Below are positions 29,057 to 39,843 of a DNA stretch of 64,000 nucleotides, piece by piece. The notes below the pieces were generated by a model that saw nothing but the letters and a program-made list of their open reading frames with translations, did not search any database and was not told the DNA's origin. The DNA lies in assembly GCF_003129565.1 (NCBI RefSeq), contig NZ_QETF01000007.1:62001-126000 (forward strand). Reading direction: 5' to 3'. Origin of the DNA: Salibaculum griseiflavum (lineage in GTDB: Bacteria; Pseudomonadota; Alphaproteobacteria; Rhodobacterales; Rhodobacteraceae). How positions within the stretch are numbered: the first letter of the stretch is position 1; each line of letters begins with the position of its first letter. The position numbers and the translations under genes were made by a program.

Positions 29057-30357
29057 CACAAGACATACCTGCTCAGATCCGTGGACCGGCTGAGTTCGCC
29101 AAGATGGTCTTCGACGAATGAATCGTCGACCGTCACCTCTTCTCCGGCCATGTCCGGGGCGGTGAAGGACAGCTCTTCGAACACCCGCTCCATCACCGTG
29201 TAAAGCCGCCGCGCGCCGATATTCTCGACGCTTTCGTTGACCTCGGCGGCAATCTTCGCCAGCGCGGCTATACCGTCCTCGGTAAAGGTCACGGTCACGT
29301 CTTCGGTGCCCATCAGGGCGGTATATTGCCGTGTCAGGGCATTGTCGGTTTCGGTCAGGATGCGGACGAAATCACCCTCGGTCAGCGCGCGCAACTCGAC
29401 ACGGATCGGTAACCGGCCCTGCAGTTCGGGCAACAGATCCGAGGGTTTGGCAATGTGGAATGCGCCCGAGGCGATGAACAGGATGTGGTCGGTCTTCACC
29501 GGACCGTGCTTGGTGCTGACGGTTGTGCCTTCGATAAGGGGCAACAGGTCGCGTTGCACCCCTTCGCGGCTGACATCCGCGCCGCGCGCATCGGCGTTGC
29601 GGCAGACCTTGTCGATCTCGTCGAGGAAGACGATGCCGTTCTGTTCAACGCTTTCGACCGCCTGCTTCGTCACGGTTTCATCGTCCAGCAGCTTGTCGGC
29701 CTCGTCATTGATCAGCAGCTCATAGCTTTCGGCGACGGTGACGCGCTTCTTGACAGTGCGCTGGAACGCCTTGCCGAAGATCGATCCCAGGTCCATCCCT
29801 GGCGCCATACCGGGCTGACCCGGCATTTCCATGCCGCCGAACGGGTTGGAATTGTCCTGCAACTCCAGCTCGATCATCGTGTTGTCCAGTTCGCCCGACT
29901 TCAGTTTCTTGCGAAACATCTCGCGGGTGGACTCGCGGGCGTCTTCGCCGGCAATGGCAGAGATCACACGATCCTCGGCGGCTTGGTGGGCCTTGGCCTT
30001 CACGTCCTCGCGCATGTAGTCGCGAGTCTGGACGATGGCGGCATCCACGAGGTCCCGGATGATCTGTTCCACGTCGCGGCCCACATAGCCGACTTCCGTG
30101 AATTTCGTGGCTTCGACCTTGAGGAACGGCGCCCGGGCCAGCTTTGCCAGACGGCGGCTGATCTCGGTCTTGCCGACGCCGGTGGGCCCGATCATCAGGA
30201 TGTTTTTCGGATAGACCTCGTCACGCAGGTCGTCACCCAGCTGCTTGCGCCGCCAGCGATTGCGCAACGCGACGGCCACGGCACGCTTGGCGTCTTTCTG
30301 GCCGATGATGAAGCGGTCAAGCTCGGATACGATCTCGCGGGGGGTCAGGTCGGTCAT
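29056..30357 (-). CDS. hslU: HslU, ATPase subunit of the HslUV protease
   Basis: A 433-residue AAA+ unfoldase. The N-terminal [21 protein letters not shown] is followed by Walker [12 protein letters not shown] near residue 60 and the pore motif GYVGRD. Walker B is [11 protein letters not shown], and the C-terminus ends in a hydrophobic tail (SRYVL) that docks on HslV. It unfolds substrates for the HslV peptidase. Its ATG overlaps the hslV stop by 4 bases. Confidence 0.97.
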   Translation of the reverse strand: MTDLTPREIVSELDRFIIGQKDAKRAVAVALRNRWRRKQLGDDLRDEVYPKNILMIGPTGVGKTEISRRLAKLARAPFLKVEATKFTEVGYVGRDVEQIIRDLVDAAIVQTRDYMREDVKAKAHQAAEDRVISAIAGEDARESTREMFRKKLKSGELDNTMIELELQDNSNPFGGMEMPGQPGMAPGMDLGSIFGKAFQRTVKKRVTVAESYELLINDEADKLLDDETVTKQAVESVEQNGIVFLDEIDKVCRNADARGADVSREGVQRDLLPLIEGTTVSTKHGPVKTDHILFIASGAFHIAKPSDLLPELQGRLPIRVELRALTEGDFVRILTETDNALTRQYTALMGTEDVTVTFTEDGIAALAKIAAEVNESVENIGARRLYTVMERVFEELSFTAPDMAGEEVTVDDSFVEDHLGELSRSTDLSRYVL

Positions 30358-30911
30358 GCTTTGAGGCTTTCCACGGTCAGGTTGCCATTGGTGTAGACAC
30401 AGATATCGGCGGCGATACCCATGGCGCGGCGGGCGATCTCCTCGGCGCTCATGTCGCTGTCCATCAGGGCGCGGGCGGCGGCCAGCGCATAGTTCCCGCC
30501 CGATCCGATGGCGGTCACGTCATGTTCAGGCTCCAACACATCGCCGGCCCCGGTGATCACGTAAAGGTCCTTGCCGTCGCTGACGATCAGGAACGCTTCG
30601 AGCTTCTGCAGGTATTTGTCCGTGCGCCAGTCCTTGGCCAGGTCGACGGCGGCCCGTTGCAACTGGCCCGGCGTCGACTCCAGTTTCTTTTCCAGTCGCT
30701 CAAGCAGGGTAAAGGCATCGGCGGTCGAGCCGGCGAACCCACAGACCACGTCATAGCCGCCCGGGCTGATGCGCCGCACCTTGCGGGCGGTGCCCTTGAT
30801 CACGGTCTGGCCGAGCGAAACCTGCCCGTCGCCAGCAATGACCACCTCGCCGCCCTTGCGCACACCGATGATCGTGGTGCCGTGCCAGCCGGGAAAATCC
30901 TGTTCCGCCAT
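30354..30911 (-). CDS. hslV: HslV, peptidase subunit of the HslUV protease
   Basis: A 185-residue proteasome-like threonine peptidase. The start ATG at 30911 ([20 protein letters not shown]) has AAGGAAA upstream. The catalytic Thr is T12 in HGTTI, so an 11-residue propeptide must be removed, as in other alphaproteobacterial HslV; E. coli HslV needs only Met removal. The core [12 protein letters not shown] follows. A heat-shock-type promoter lies immediately upstream. Confidence 0.96.
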   Translation of the reverse strand: MAEQDFPGWHGTTIIGVRKGGEVVIAGDGQVSLGQTVIKGTARKVRRISPGGYDVVCGFAGSTADAFTLLERLEKKLESTPGQLQRAAVDLAKDWRTDKYLQKLEAFLIVSDGKDLYVITGAGDVLEPEHDVTAIGSGGNYALAAARALMDSDMSAEEIARRAMGIAADICVYTNGNLTVESLKA

Positions 30912-30937
30912 GTGTTTTCCTTTCTGTCGCCGCCCCG

Positions 30938-30966
30938 ATATGGCCGTCCAGCAACCGGGACTCAAG
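30938..30966 (-). promoter_or_regulatory. Candidate RpoH (sigma-32) promoter for hslVU
   Basis: On the minus strand CTTGAG (30966-30961) and CCATAT (30943-30938) are 17 bases apart. They fit the alphaproteobacterial RpoH pattern CTTGAA-N17/18-CCATNT with one -35 mismatch. The -10 lies about 27 bases before the hslV start, downstream of the trxA terminator. It was identified by eye. Confidence 0.55.
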
Positions 30967-30975
30967 CCCGCAACG

Positions 30976-31004
30976 AAAAAGGGCGCCCTAAGGGGGCGCC
31001 CTTT
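30976..31004 (-). terminator. Rho-independent terminator of trxA
   Basis: A perfect 11-base stem AAAGGGCGCCC / GGGCGCCCTTT with a 5-base loop; on the minus strand it runs into TTTTT. It starts 19 bases after the trxA stop and insulates the hslV promoter from the addBA-trxA transcript. Confidence 0.88.
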
Positions 31005-31022
31005 CGCCGGTCGAGAATGCGA

Positions 31023-31343
31023 TCAGATGCTTTCTTCGATCCAACCCTGAAGCGAGGCTTTGGGCGCCGCGCCGGCGCGGTTCGAAACCACTTCGCCATC
31101 CTTGAAGATGAACAGGGCGGGAATGCCGCGCACGCCCATCTGGCCGGGCGACATGGGGTTTTCGTCCACGTTGACCTTGGCAATCTTGACCTTGCCGGCC
31201 ATTTCCTCGGCCAGCTCCTCAAGGGCCGGGCCGATCTGTTTGCAGGGGCCGCACCATTCGGCCCAGAAATCCACCACGACGGGGATATCGGACTGGCGGA
31301 CTTCGGCGTCAAAGGTATCGTCGGTGACAGCAACGGTAGGCAT
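31023..31343 (-). CDS. trxA: Thioredoxin
   Basis: A 106-residue thioredoxin. The active site is [14 protein letters not shown] (WCGPC), with the cis-proline region [11 protein letters not shown]. The start ATG at 31343 is preceded by AGGAG; the open frame upstream lacks family similarity. It reduces cytosolic disulfides and supplies electrons to Msr and ribonucleotide reductase. It lies 62 bases downstream of addA and ends before a strong terminator. Confidence 0.96.
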   Translation of the reverse strand: MPTVAVTDDTFDAEVRQSDIPVVVDFWAEWCGPCKQIGPALEELAEEMAGKVKIAKVNVDENPMSPGQMGVRGIPALFIFKDGEVVSNRAGAAPKASLQGWIEESI

Positions 31344-31405
31344 TGGGATCTCCTGGGGCCTGAAAATATCTCGGATTTGGAACGTATGGGCCGTTATGGG
31401 TCGCG

Positions 31406-34400
31406 TCAAGGCACCGTGGCCTCGGCCAACGCGTCCGTGAGCATATCGTCGGGCAGGGTCATCAGCGCACCGGTGCGGGTCCAAAGCAGCGCGACGCGGA
31501 TAGATCGGCCCGGATAGACCTGGGCAAGCGCATCGCGATAGGCTGCCATTTGGCGGCGCAGACCCACGGGAACCTGCGTGACGCTGTCCGGCACCTCGCG
31601 GTTGGATTTCAGATCGACGGCCAGCACCTCGCTGTCCGTGACCACCAGCCTGTCGATGGCACCATGAATGCGGCGGTCGCCAAGGCCGGGCAAGGTGGCG
31701 GTGATGTCCACCTCGGCCAGACCGGTTTCGAATATCCTCGCCAATTCCGGTCGATCCAGCATCGACAGGACCTCTTCGACCAGAGCGTCACGGTCCGCAA
31801 CAAGCCCGATTTCCGGATGCCGCCCAACCAGCGCCTTGGCGGCGGCCCTTCGGTCTCTGGCGGGCAGATCGGGCAAGACCTCTGACAGGCTGTGGATGAT
31901 GCGGCCGCGGGCCTTCGCGGCGGCGGTGTCGTCTTCGTCGATATCGCCGGGAAGCGCCTTGGCGCCGCCAAGATCCGAGGGCGCGACGGTCCTCAGCCTC
32001 GGGTCGGGCTTCGGGGTATCGCCAAACGGGGGCAGGTTCTCTGGCTCTTCATCGGTCGCGTCGCCGCTTAGGTCTACCGGGGCCGAGGTCCAGTCACCGA
32101 ATTCCGCGCGTTGGATGGTGCCGATACCCGGCAGCTCTGCATTTGCAGCGCCGATATGGGCCATGCCCTTGCCGACCATGTTGTACCAGTTTTCGCCGTT
32201 GTCGCTCACCGTTCCCGCGCCTGCCACGATCAGCCAGCTTTCAGCGCGGGTCAGAGCAACATAGAGCAACCTTCGGAATTCCCGGGAATCCGCCTCGATC
32301 CCAGCCTCGCGCAACTCTCCCAGTTCTGGTGGCTCGTCGGGCTTTCTCGGCTTCCAGATCGGCACCGGACCGCCTGAAAGGATATCACTTTTGTGCTCTC
32401 TTTTGCGGTCCGTCGTATCCGGCAGGATGACGATCGGGGCCTCCAGCCCCTTGGCCCCGTGCACTGTCATCACCCGAATACGATCGCCCGCGGAATCCAT
32501 CTGCCGCTTGATCTGGATCTGCTCGGCATCGAACCATGCGAGAAACCCGGTCAGACTGGGCACGTCAGAGCGTTCGAAGGAAAGGGACTGTGCCAGAAGC
32601 GCGTCGATTCCATCTTCGGCCTGATGTCCGAGCCGTGCGATCAGCTTCCGGCGACCGTCATGTTTCAGAAGGATGCGATTGATCAGGTCATAGGGGCGCA
32701 GGAATTCTGCGCGGTCCCGTAGATCGTGCAGGATCGTCAGGGTTTGCGGGAATTCCGTTTCCCGGGCACGCAGCGTTTCCCACAAGGACCGGCCTTCGGG
32801 GCGACCATGGGCCAGTGAAAACAGGTCAGTCTCGGTCCAGCCGAAAATCGGGGATTTCAGGGCTTCAGCCAAGGACAGGTCGTCTTCGGGCAGCGCAAGA
32901 AACCTCAGGCAAGACAGGATATCTCGCACGCCGAGGTCGTCGCCCAGATACATCCGGTCTGCGCCGGCGATCTCCAGCCCGGCTGCCTTGCAGGCGCCGA
33001 TGATCTCGGTGAAGAGGCTGCTGCGCCGCCGCACGAGGATCAGAAAATCCCCCGGTGTGACAGGCCGGCGCACCCATGATCCATCCCTCGGAACGGTCAG
33101 CTTTTCCTCTTTTATTATCCGCTCGATCTCGGTGGCGATGTTCCGTGCCAGCTGAATTTCGTGATGACTCTCTGCCACGACATCGCGGGGATCATCCCAT
33201 TCCGGCTGGTCCTGTTCTGTCTTCTCGATGACTGGCCACAGGTCCACCCGGCCGGGCATCTCGGCATGAAAGGGAAGATGAACCAGGCCTTCTCCGACCC
33301 CCTCGGCGTCATCCCCGGTGAAGACCTGATCCACGAGGTTCAGGATCGCGGCAGAGGACCGGAAGGAATACCGCAACTCGCGGGGCCTGAGGGCTTTGCC
33401 GACATTGCCCAGCGCGCGGCCGAATTGGTCCCGCATCGTGTTGAGCTCGTCGGGATCGGCCCCCTGGAAGGAATAGATGGATTGCTTGCGATCCCCGACG
33501 ACGAACATGGTCCGGTCGCGTTCGGCGCGCGCACCTTCGCCGCTGGTGAATTCCTGGGTCAGAAGCTCGATGATCTGCCATTGCACGGGCGATGTATCCT
33601 GAGCCTCGTCCACGAGGATATGGTCAACCCCGCCGTCGAGCCGGAACAGAACCCATTGCGCAACCGCCGGATCGGTCAGAAGGTCACGGGTTTTGTGGAT
33701 CAGGTCATCGAAGTCCAGAACACCGCGCCGCTGTTTTTCCGCGATGTAGCGGGCGATGAAGGCGGTGGCAAAACGATGTAGGGCCAGCGTTCGGTCGCGT
33801 GCCATGGAGCGCAACCTGATGGGCCGCGAATCCGCCACGCGCTGCATCAGGTCATTGAGTGCGTCGCAGAGATCGGGATGGCGGCCCCTCGTGTCCTTTG
33901 TCGGAAACGATCCGATCTTGGGGCCAAATGGCACCTTGGCAGAGCTCCGGAACAGAAAGACACTTTCCATGATCTTCAGATCATTTGGATCGAAAACCGT
34001 ATCCCGACCCATTTCGGAAAGCTGATTTGCCGCCCTTATTTCGGTGGAGGTCCCGCTGGACAGGATTTCGATCCATTCGGACAGAAGCGCTTGGTCATCC
34101 GGGCCGAAGACCTGGCTTGCCAGGCTATCGGGCGTGATATCTGGATCGACAACGAGCGCCTCGCAAATGACGGCTTTTTCGACCGAGGCTGGAAACTCCT
34201 CCTGATTGCCGGTGATCTCTTTCAGAAGCTTGCCGATCTCGGCCCCTGTGAATTGCCGGGCCAGGGCATCGACCAGGGGTTTGTCGTGGTCTTCGGCCAT
34301 GGCTTCGAGGATGTCGCCGCGCAGCAGGTCGGTTTCGTGATCTTCCATCTCGCGAAATTGCGGGCTGATCCCGGCCTCCAGCGGGAAGCGGCGCAGGATA

Positions 34401-34786
34401 CCAGCGCAGAAGGAGTGGATCGTCTGAATCTTCAGCCCACCCGGCGTTTCGATGGCGGCTGCAAACAGCTTGCGGGCATCGGCGAGGCCGGTCGTATCGA
34501 CCGGGTCGTCGAAACCAAGCTCGAAAAGCGCGCTTTTCAGGTCCGGGTCCGGCATCATTGCCCATTCGCCCAGCCGCCGGAACAGCCGGTTCTGCATCTC
34601 CGAGGCGGCCGCCTTGGTATAGGTCAGGCACAGGATGTTCCTGGGGTCCGTTCCGGCCAGCAAAAGCCGCGCAACCCTATCGGTCAGAACCCGTGTCTTG
34701 CCCGATCCCGCATTGGCCGACAGCCAGGTCGAGGCACGTGGGTCGGCCGCGTCCACCTGGGCTCGTGTGGCATCGTCCATCGTCAT
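31406..34786 (-). CDS. addA: AddA, helicase-nuclease subunit for double-strand break repair
   Basis: A 1126-residue UvrD-like helicase/nuclease. Walker [21 protein letters not shown] is near residue 25 and motif [14 protein letters not shown] near 405. QGADPDELN and [19 protein letters not shown] follow, with the C-terminal RecB-like nuclease LAVDLKSNR. The ATG at 34786 overlaps the addB stop (ATGA). AddAB processes broken ends for RecA loading and replaces RecBCD in alphaproteobacteria. Confidence 0.96.
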   Translation of the reverse strand: MTMDDATRAQVDAADPRASTWLSANAGSGKTRVLTDRVARLLLAGTDPRNILCLTYTKAAASEMQNRLFRRLGEWAMMPDPDLKSALFELGFDDPVDTTGLADARKLFAAAIETPGGLKIQTIHSFCAGILRRFPLEAGISPQFREMEDHETDLLRGDILEAMAEDHDKPLVDALARQFTGAEIGKLLKEITGNQEEFPASVEKAVICEALVVDPDITPDSLASQVFGPDDQALLSEWIEILSSGTSTEIRAANQLSEMGRDTVFDPNDLKIMESVFLFRSSAKVPFGPKIGSFPTKDTRGRHPDLCDALNDLMQRVADSRPIRLRSMARDRTLALHRFATAFIARYIAEKQRRGVLDFDDLIHKTRDLLTDPAVAQWVLFRLDGGVDHILVDEAQDTSPVQWQIIELLTQEFTSGEGARAERDRTMFVVGDRKQSIYSFQGADPDELNTMRDQFGRALGNVGKALRPRELRYSFRSSAAILNLVDQVFTGDDAEGVGEGLVHLPFHAEMPGRVDLWPVIEKTEQDQPEWDDPRDVVAESHHEIQLARNIATEIERIIKEEKLTVPRDGSWVRRPVTPGDFLILVRRRSSLFTEIIGACKAAGLEIAGADRMYLGDDLGVRDILSCLRFLALPEDDLSLAEALKSPIFGWTETDLFSLAHGRPEGRSLWETLRARETEFPQTLTILHDLRDRAEFLRPYDLINRILLKHDGRRKLIARLGHQAEDGIDALLAQSLSFERSDVPSLTGFLAWFDAEQIQIKRQMDSAGDRIRVMTVHGAKGLEAPIVILPDTTDRKREHKSDILSGGPVPIWKPRKPDEPPELGELREAGIEADSREFRRLLYVALTRAESWLIVAGAGTVSDNGENWYNMVGKGMAHIGAANAELPGIGTIQRAEFGDWTSAPVDLSGDATDEEPENLPPFGDTPKPDPRLRTVAPSDLGGAKALPGDIDEDDTAAAKARGRIIHSLSEVLPDLPARDRRAAAKALVGRHPEIGLVADRDALVEEVLSMLDRPELARIFETGLAEVDITATLPGLGDRRIHGAIDRLVVTDSEVLAVDLKSNREVPDSVTQVPVGLRRQMAAYRDALAQVYPGRSIRVALLWTRTGALMTLPDDMLTDALAEATVP

Positions 34787-37713
34787 GTCAGATCCTCGGG
34801 TGTGGGGGGTTGGGTCTCGTCCCATTCGCCGTAGCGGGCCAGGTGGTCGTACTGGCCTGTTTCGTCGACCTTCATGTTGGCCCGCCGCGCCGTATATCCC
34901 AGATCATCGGTCGCCCAACGTTGCATCAGCCGGGTGAAACGCTCCCAGAAATCACCATTTTCGGCCTCAAGGTCGGCCGCGACCGTCTTCACCTCGGACC
35001 CCAGTTGCAGGTATTCCGCCCCGGCGACACGGGCCTTGCCGACAGCCTCGAAGCCACCGCGTTCGACCATGGCGGCTTCCAGGTGCAGCTGCTTGTCATA
35101 GGCGGACTGTGCCGTCTTTGTGGGGGCTTGCCCGGTCTTGTAGTCGTAGATCCAGACCTGCCCGTCCTCGGTCACATCCAGTCGGTCGGCCTTGGCCACA
35201 AGGGTGAAATCCACGCCGTCCAGCCGGGTTTCGCCGCGCTTTTCCAGGTTTCCGGGCGCTGCGCGGGCCTGTCTGACGATCTCGTCCTCCAGGAACTGTC
35301 GGGCGAAACGCTCGACGCTGGCCAGCCAGAGCCTCTGAACCGCGGGCCAGGGGCAATCCCGGGCCAGCACCCCTTCGGCGATTTCCAGCAAGCGCTCGTA
35401 AGCGGCTGGATCGGAGGGATCGGGGCATTCGGGCAGGAAGGCTTCGAGGATATCGTGGGTCAGGCTACCCCGTAAGACCGCATCCGGAGAGTGCACCAGC
35501 GGGTCCAGCGGTTTCAGGCCAAGCACATGCCGCGCATAAATCGCGTAGGGATCCCGGATCAGGGTCTTGATCTGCGTGACCGAGAGGTGTCGGGGCCGCG
35601 CTGTGGCCGGGGGCCGCGGGGAGGGGCGGGGCGCAGGATGCTGGGCATCTTCAGGCGTTTCAAGCGTGGCCGCGGCGTGCAAAAGGCGGCTGCCCCGCGC
35701 GCGCATGTCTGCAAGAGCCTCCGGGCCGCCCGTGGCCTTCAGACCACCCAGCAGGTTGAGAAGGCGACTGACCCAGCGACTGGCCACCGTTTCCGCCTCG
35801 TTGTCGCGGATTGCCCGGCTGATGATGACCTCGGGGGCGCAGGCGGCGATCTGGAAATCGTGGGCTGACAGGCCGATGCGGCGTTCGGGCAAGAGTAGGC
35901 CCGCCGCGCGGCGCATCGCGCGATTCAACCATGGGTCCGGGGTTGGCACAGCGGGCCAGGTGCCTTCGTTCAACCCGCCCAGGATCACCACATCCGCGCT
36001 TTGAACCCGTGCTTCGAGTGTGCCCCAGATCAGCACATCCGGGTGGCTCTGATCCGCCTCGCGGACCTCGCCGCCGGACAGGTATTGACCGATCAGAACC
36101 TCGTAATCCGTCGCGGTCATTTCGCCCGCCGCGTCGGCGTCTTCCTGCAAGGCGGTGATCATCCGCAGGGCTTCGCGACCGGCCTTTTTCTCCCAGAGAT
36201 CACCCGCCTTGGTGCCGTCCGGCCCGGCCGCCAGCTGTTCGGAAAGCGAGCGGTGCCACGAAACCCAGTCCTTCAGCGGCAGTTGCCGGTTCGGATCGTG
36301 CGTGGGCAACAATGCGGCCAGCCAATGCGCCCAGTCCTGCCGTTCGGGGCTGGGCGGTTTGCCGGCCGCCGCCCAGTCGCGCAGATCCTGTGGCCCCGGA
36401 AAGGCCGGTCCGTGTCGGCGCAACTTCAGCTCCAGCGCGGTTGTGTTCAGAACATGCGGCCCGCGGCGTGCGCCGGAATGGCACAAGGGGTGCTTGAGCA
36501 GGGTCAGCAGCGCTTCGGGGGTCGGCCGGTTTGCAAGCAAGGCGGCGGTATGGCGCAGGAACCGACCCGGAGGAGACAGGTGCAGGGGTGTCCCGGCGCT
36601 GTCATCGGGCAGGATATCCCACCGCTCCATGGCCGACGTGACCTGTCGGGTCAGGGTTCTGTCGGGCGTGACAAGGGCCACCGTTTTGCCCTGCTCGACA
36701 GCATGGCGCATGGCGATGGCAATCGCCCCGGCCTCGGCGCGCGGGCTTGGCGCCTCAAGCAGGGTCAGGCCCTTGGTGGCCTTGTCCAATGCGGCCAGCT
36801 TGGGGCCTTCGGTGATCCAATGATCGGTCACCGGCGCTGGCCGCAGCGCGAGGGACACCAGCTCTGATCGGGCCTGTTCCGGCGCGGCGGTATCGACCCA
36901 GGGCGGGATGTCCGCCGGGTGCATGTCAAGTGTCTCGGCCAGGGCCTTGAACCGGTATTGCGGGTGATCTTCTCCACCATCCATCGCCGTCATCCGGTCC
37001 CAGACAGCGTGGGGCAGGTGTGGGTCGACCCCCGGCAGGACGACGAAACCGTTCGACAACCGGGCAACGGCCTGCATCAGCCGTGCCGTCGTGCCCCGTG
37101 ATCCGGTTGACCCTGCGACGATGACCGGGTGGTCCGGCGGGGTGTTCGCCCACTGATCTGCCAGCCGCTCGACCACCAGCCTTTGCCGTGCTTCGGGGTC
37201 CGGGTCCGGGCGGGTTTCGTCGAAATAGTGCTGAACCAGCGTGATGAACCGCAGCGCCCGTTTCCAGTGGCCTGATTCGTCCTCGACATCGAGGGAAACG
37301 ATCTGGTCCGGATCGACCCCTTCGCCGTGCATCTCCGAGAAAAGCGCCCCAAGGCTCTCGGCCAGCGCAAAGCGGTTTTCGCGGGGCGCCAGTGTCGGAT
37401 CCTGCCTCAGAAGCTCACCTACCAAGGTCGACAGTTCCAGCTGGCGGCGCAGGGCCGAGGCAGGGGGCGGCAGATCGTGAAACGCCGCGTCCTGGCCGAG
37501 GTCGGTGACAAGCCGGATTCGCGGCAACAAACGTGCCGGGCCCTGATCGAACAGGTCACGCAAGCGGCGCTGTGTACGCCGTGTATTCACGAGAATTTCG
37601 ATGCGTGCGAATTGCTCGGGTGGCAGGTGACCAAACCGTTGATCCAGCCCGTTCAGAAAGGCCTTGCCAAAATCAAGGGTCGGAGCAATCGAAAAGAGGT
37701 TCGGTAGAGTCAT
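34783..37713 (-). CDS. addB: AddB, subunit of the AddAB helicase-nuclease
   Basis: A 976-residue AddB. The N-terminus has ILVNTRRTQRRLRDLF and a degenerate helicase region (VIVAGSTGSRGTTARLM; GGLNEGTWP). The C-terminal PD-(D/E)xK nuclease carries VWIYDYKTGQAPT. The four-cysteine cluster of Firmicutes AddB is not evident. The start at 37713 overlaps the murU stop by 4 bases, and translation is coupled on to addA. Confidence 0.95.
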   Translation of the reverse strand: MTLPNLFSIAPTLDFGKAFLNGLDQRFGHLPPEQFARIEILVNTRRTQRRLRDLFDQGPARLLPRIRLVTDLGQDAAFHDLPPPASALRRQLELSTLVGELLRQDPTLAPRENRFALAESLGALFSEMHGEGVDPDQIVSLDVEDESGHWKRALRFITLVQHYFDETRPDPDPEARQRLVVERLADQWANTPPDHPVIVAGSTGSRGTTARLMQAVARLSNGFVVLPGVDPHLPHAVWDRMTAMDGGEDHPQYRFKALAETLDMHPADIPPWVDTAAPEQARSELVSLALRPAPVTDHWITEGPKLAALDKATKGLTLLEAPSPRAEAGAIAIAMRHAVEQGKTVALVTPDRTLTRQVTSAMERWDILPDDSAGTPLHLSPPGRFLRHTAALLANRPTPEALLTLLKHPLCHSGARRGPHVLNTTALELKLRRHGPAFPGPQDLRDWAAAGKPPSPERQDWAHWLAALLPTHDPNRQLPLKDWVSWHRSLSEQLAAGPDGTKAGDLWEKKAGREALRMITALQEDADAAGEMTATDYEVLIGQYLSGGEVREADQSHPDVLIWGTLEARVQSADVVILGGLNEGTWPAVPTPDPWLNRAMRRAAGLLLPERRIGLSAHDFQIAACAPEVIISRAIRDNEAETVASRWVSRLLNLLGGLKATGGPEALADMRARGSRLLHAAATLETPEDAQHPAPRPSPRPPATARPRHLSVTQIKTLIRDPYAIYARHVLGLKPLDPLVHSPDAVLRGSLTHDILEAFLPECPDPSDPAAYERLLEIAEGVLARDCPWPAVQRLWLASVERFARQFLEDEIVRQARAAPGNLEKRGETRLDGVDFTLVAKADRLDVTEDGQVWIYDYKTGQAPTKTAQSAYDKQLHLEAAMVERGGFEAVGKARVAGAEYLQLGSEVKTVAADLEAENGDFWERFTRLMQRWATDDLGYTARRANMKVDETGQYDHLARYGEWDETQPPTPEDLT

Positions 37714-38399
37714 GCATGCCTCCGCAAGAGGTCTTCGGCCAGGGCGATGGAGTCCGGTCGCCCGACATCGCACCAACCCCCTTTGTGCAGGGCGCCGAAA
37801 ATGGTGCCGCGATCCAGCATTTCGCGCCATATCTCCCAAAGGGAAAAGGCGGTTTGTGAATGCTGGCTCACCCTGTCCGTGCGAATGATCTGCAGCCCGG
37901 TATAGACCGCACCCGGGCCGGGCGTGAGCCGGCCCTCCGGGTCCATCAGGAAATCGCCTTTGCCCCGGTGGCCGGTCGCATTTTCATTCGCGACGAGCAA
38001 CAGAAGCGCCTCCATCCTGTCCGGATCCCAATGCCGGAGCAGTGTCTTGACGGGGTTTGGTCCGGTCCAGACCGCGTCGGTGTTCAAGGTCAGAACCGGG
38101 TCGCTTTCAAGCAGGTTCAGAGCCTGTTTCAAACCACCGCCTGTATCGAGGATTTCCGGCTCGTGCGAGATCAGAACCGGGCGGTCCGCAAGGTGGTCAG
38201 CGATCTGCTCTGCCAGATAATGCGTGTTGATCGCGATCTGCTCGATCCCGCCCTCGGCCAAAATGTCGAGCGCATGGTCGAGGAGGGGTCTGCCGGCGAC
38301 TTCGACCAGCGGTTTCGGACGGTCCAAGGTCAGCGGCGCCATGCGGGTGCCGAAACCCGCCCCGAACAGCAGGGCCGTATCGGGTTTGGCCAGGCTCAT
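37710..38399 (-). CDS. murU: MurU-type N-acetylmuramate 1-phosphate uridylyltransferase
   Basis: A 229-residue nucleotidyltransferase. The signature LLFGAGFGTRMAPLTLDRPKPLVEVAG is close to the LAAGxGxRMxPLT...KPL motif of sugar-1-phosphate nucleotidyltransferases, and TLNTDAVW supplies the metal-binding Asp. With AmgK it converts recycled MurNAc via MurNAc-1-P to UDP-MurNAc, bypassing de novo synthesis (a fosfomycin-tolerance route in Pseudomonas and Caulobacter). Assignment rests on the adjacent amgK homologue and size. Its start overlaps the amgK stop. Confidence 0.87.
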   Translation of the reverse strand: MSLAKPDTALLFGAGFGTRMAPLTLDRPKPLVEVAGRPLLDHALDILAEGGIEQIAINTHYLAEQIADHLADRPVLISHEPEILDTGGGLKQALNLLESDPVLTLNTDAVWTGPNPVKTLLRHWDPDRMEALLLLVANENATGHRGKGDFLMDPEGRLTPGPGAVYTGLQIIRTDRVSQHSQTAFSLWEIWREMLDRGTIFGALHKGGWCDVGRPDSIALAEDLLRRHA

Positions 38400-39355
38400 T
38401 CAGACAGTTCCTCGAAGGCGTTTTGCAGCGAACCCCTGAGATCCGCGAGGTCGGGATGCGCCAGGTCCTTGCGCAGATGGCCCCAGATACGCGGCATCAG
38501 GCCTTGATAGCGGCGCTTTCCGTCCCGCTTTGCCAGCCTGGCGAAAACGCCGAGGATACGCAGATTGCGCTGCACCGAAAGGATCGCGACATCCCGCGCC
38601 ACGGCCTCTGATCGGTTGCCGGTTGCGGAGGCGAACCGGTCTATCATGGCGTTGGCGGTGTCATCAGCGACATCCCGGCGCGCATCTCGCAGTAGCGAGG
38701 CGAGGTCATAGGCCGGGGGGGCGCCGAAGGCGTCTTGGAAATCCAGTAGTCCGACCCTTTCGGTGCCTTCGCGGTCGGGGCGCCAGATCAGGTTTTCGGC
38801 GTGGAAGTCGCGCAGGGACAGAACCTGGCGCCGATCAGAAAGCGTAGCGACGGCTGATCTGATGCCCGCGCCGATGGTTCGTCGCATTTCCTCGTCGGCG
38901 GTGTTTGGCAGCCAGTCGAACGCTACCGTTACCATTTCCGCTGCGGTTTCGGGGTCGAGCGTGGTCAGGCCAGCCGGAAGGCCAAGGTGCTGAACCGCCA
39001 ACAGGGCATCCGTTGCCTCAGCGTAGAGCACGGCCTCGTCGGCGGGCCTATTGGTAAGCCAGTCGGCGAAATGGGTGGTGCCAAGATCTTCGAGCAGCAC
39101 CAGCCCGGCCTCGGGCTCGGCATGCAAGATCGCCGGTGCGGCCAGGCCATGAGCCGACAGGAAATCGGCCAGACGCAGGAAATCGGATGTCGATGATACC
39201 TTGTCGGGTGGGGCGTCCATCAGGATCACGCTTTGGCCCGCCCCGTCTGCAAGCCGTTCATAACGTCTGGCCGAGGCATCGCCGGCAAGGGCGGCGCGTT
39301 CCCATCGCCCATACCCCAAGGACTGGAGCCATTCCGTGATCCGGTCAGAGCGCAT
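38396..39355 (-). CDS. amgK: AmgK-type N-acetylmuramate/N-acetylglucosamine anomeric kinase
   Basis: A 319-residue aminoglycoside phosphotransferase-fold kinase. The start ATG at 39355 (MRSDRITEWLQSLG) lies 11 bases inside the tsaE 3' end. The catalytic loop is LSLRDFHAENLIW, with the metal-binding GLLDFQDAFGAP (DFQD) after it, and GDASARRYERL near the N-terminus. AmgK phosphorylates the anomeric position of MurNAc or GlcNAc, feeding MurU. The tsaE-amgK-murU order is conserved in many alphaproteobacteria. Confidence 0.87.
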   Translation of the reverse strand: MRSDRITEWLQSLGYGRWERAALAGDASARRYERLADGAGQSVILMDAPPDKVSSTSDFLRLADFLSAHGLAAPAILHAEPEAGLVLLEDLGTTHFADWLTNRPADEAVLYAEATDALLAVQHLGLPAGLTTLDPETAAEMVTVAFDWLPNTADEEMRRTIGAGIRSAVATLSDRRQVLSLRDFHAENLIWRPDREGTERVGLLDFQDAFGAPPAYDLASLLRDARRDVADDTANAMIDRFASATGNRSEAVARDVAILSVQRNLRILGVFARLAKRDGKRRYQGLMPRIWGHLRKDLAHPDLADLRGSLQNAFEELSE

Positions 39356-39806
39356 CTTCCAGCCTTTCCGCCCATTTGCCAATGGGGATCAGCCGAGCCT
39401 TATGCGCCTCGGGCGTGGCTGTCATATCGATCCTCAATGCGTCCTCAGGCAGGTAGGGGCCAAGGTGATCCGGCCATTCCACGAGGTTGATGGCTGTTTC
39501 GAAAGCGTCGATCAACCCGAGCTCAAGGGCTTCGTCCGCGTCGCTGAGCCTGTAGAGATCACTGTGCCAGATCTCGCCTGCGTCACAATCATAAGTTTGC
39601 ACAAGCGTGAATGTGGGCGACGGGACGTCGGTCTCGGCGCCGCAAAGGGCGCGGATGATCGCCCGCGCGAGAAAGGATTTTCCAGCCCCGATGTCGCCGG
39701 CAAGCAGAACCACGTCACCGGGCCGCAGAAGCCCGGCGAGGGTTTCGCCGAACCGGGCGGTTTCCGCCTCGGACCTGAATGAGAGCCTTTGCTCGCGACC
39801 TCGCAT
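39345..39806 (-). CDS. tsaE: tRNA threonylcarbamoyladenosine biosynthesis ATPase TsaE
   Basis: A 153-residue TsaE. The P-loop is LLAGDIGAGKSFLARAI near residues 34-50, with PSPTFTLVQTY and HSDLYRL following. It energises the TsaB-TsaD complex that makes t6A37 in ANN-decoding tRNAs; tsaD is also in this window (51291-52385). It heads the leftward operon tsaE-amgK-murU-addB-addA. Confidence 0.95.
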   Translation of the reverse strand: MRGREQRLSFRSEAETARFGETLAGLLRPGDVVLLAGDIGAGKSFLARAIIRALCGAETDVPSPTFTLVQTYDCDAGEIWHSDLYRLSDADEALELGLIDAFETAINLVEWPDHLGPYLPEDALRIDMTATPEAHKARLIPIGKWAERLEDAL

Positions 39807-39843
39807 GGTGCCAGACTATGGGACTGGCGCGCCGCGACAAGCC

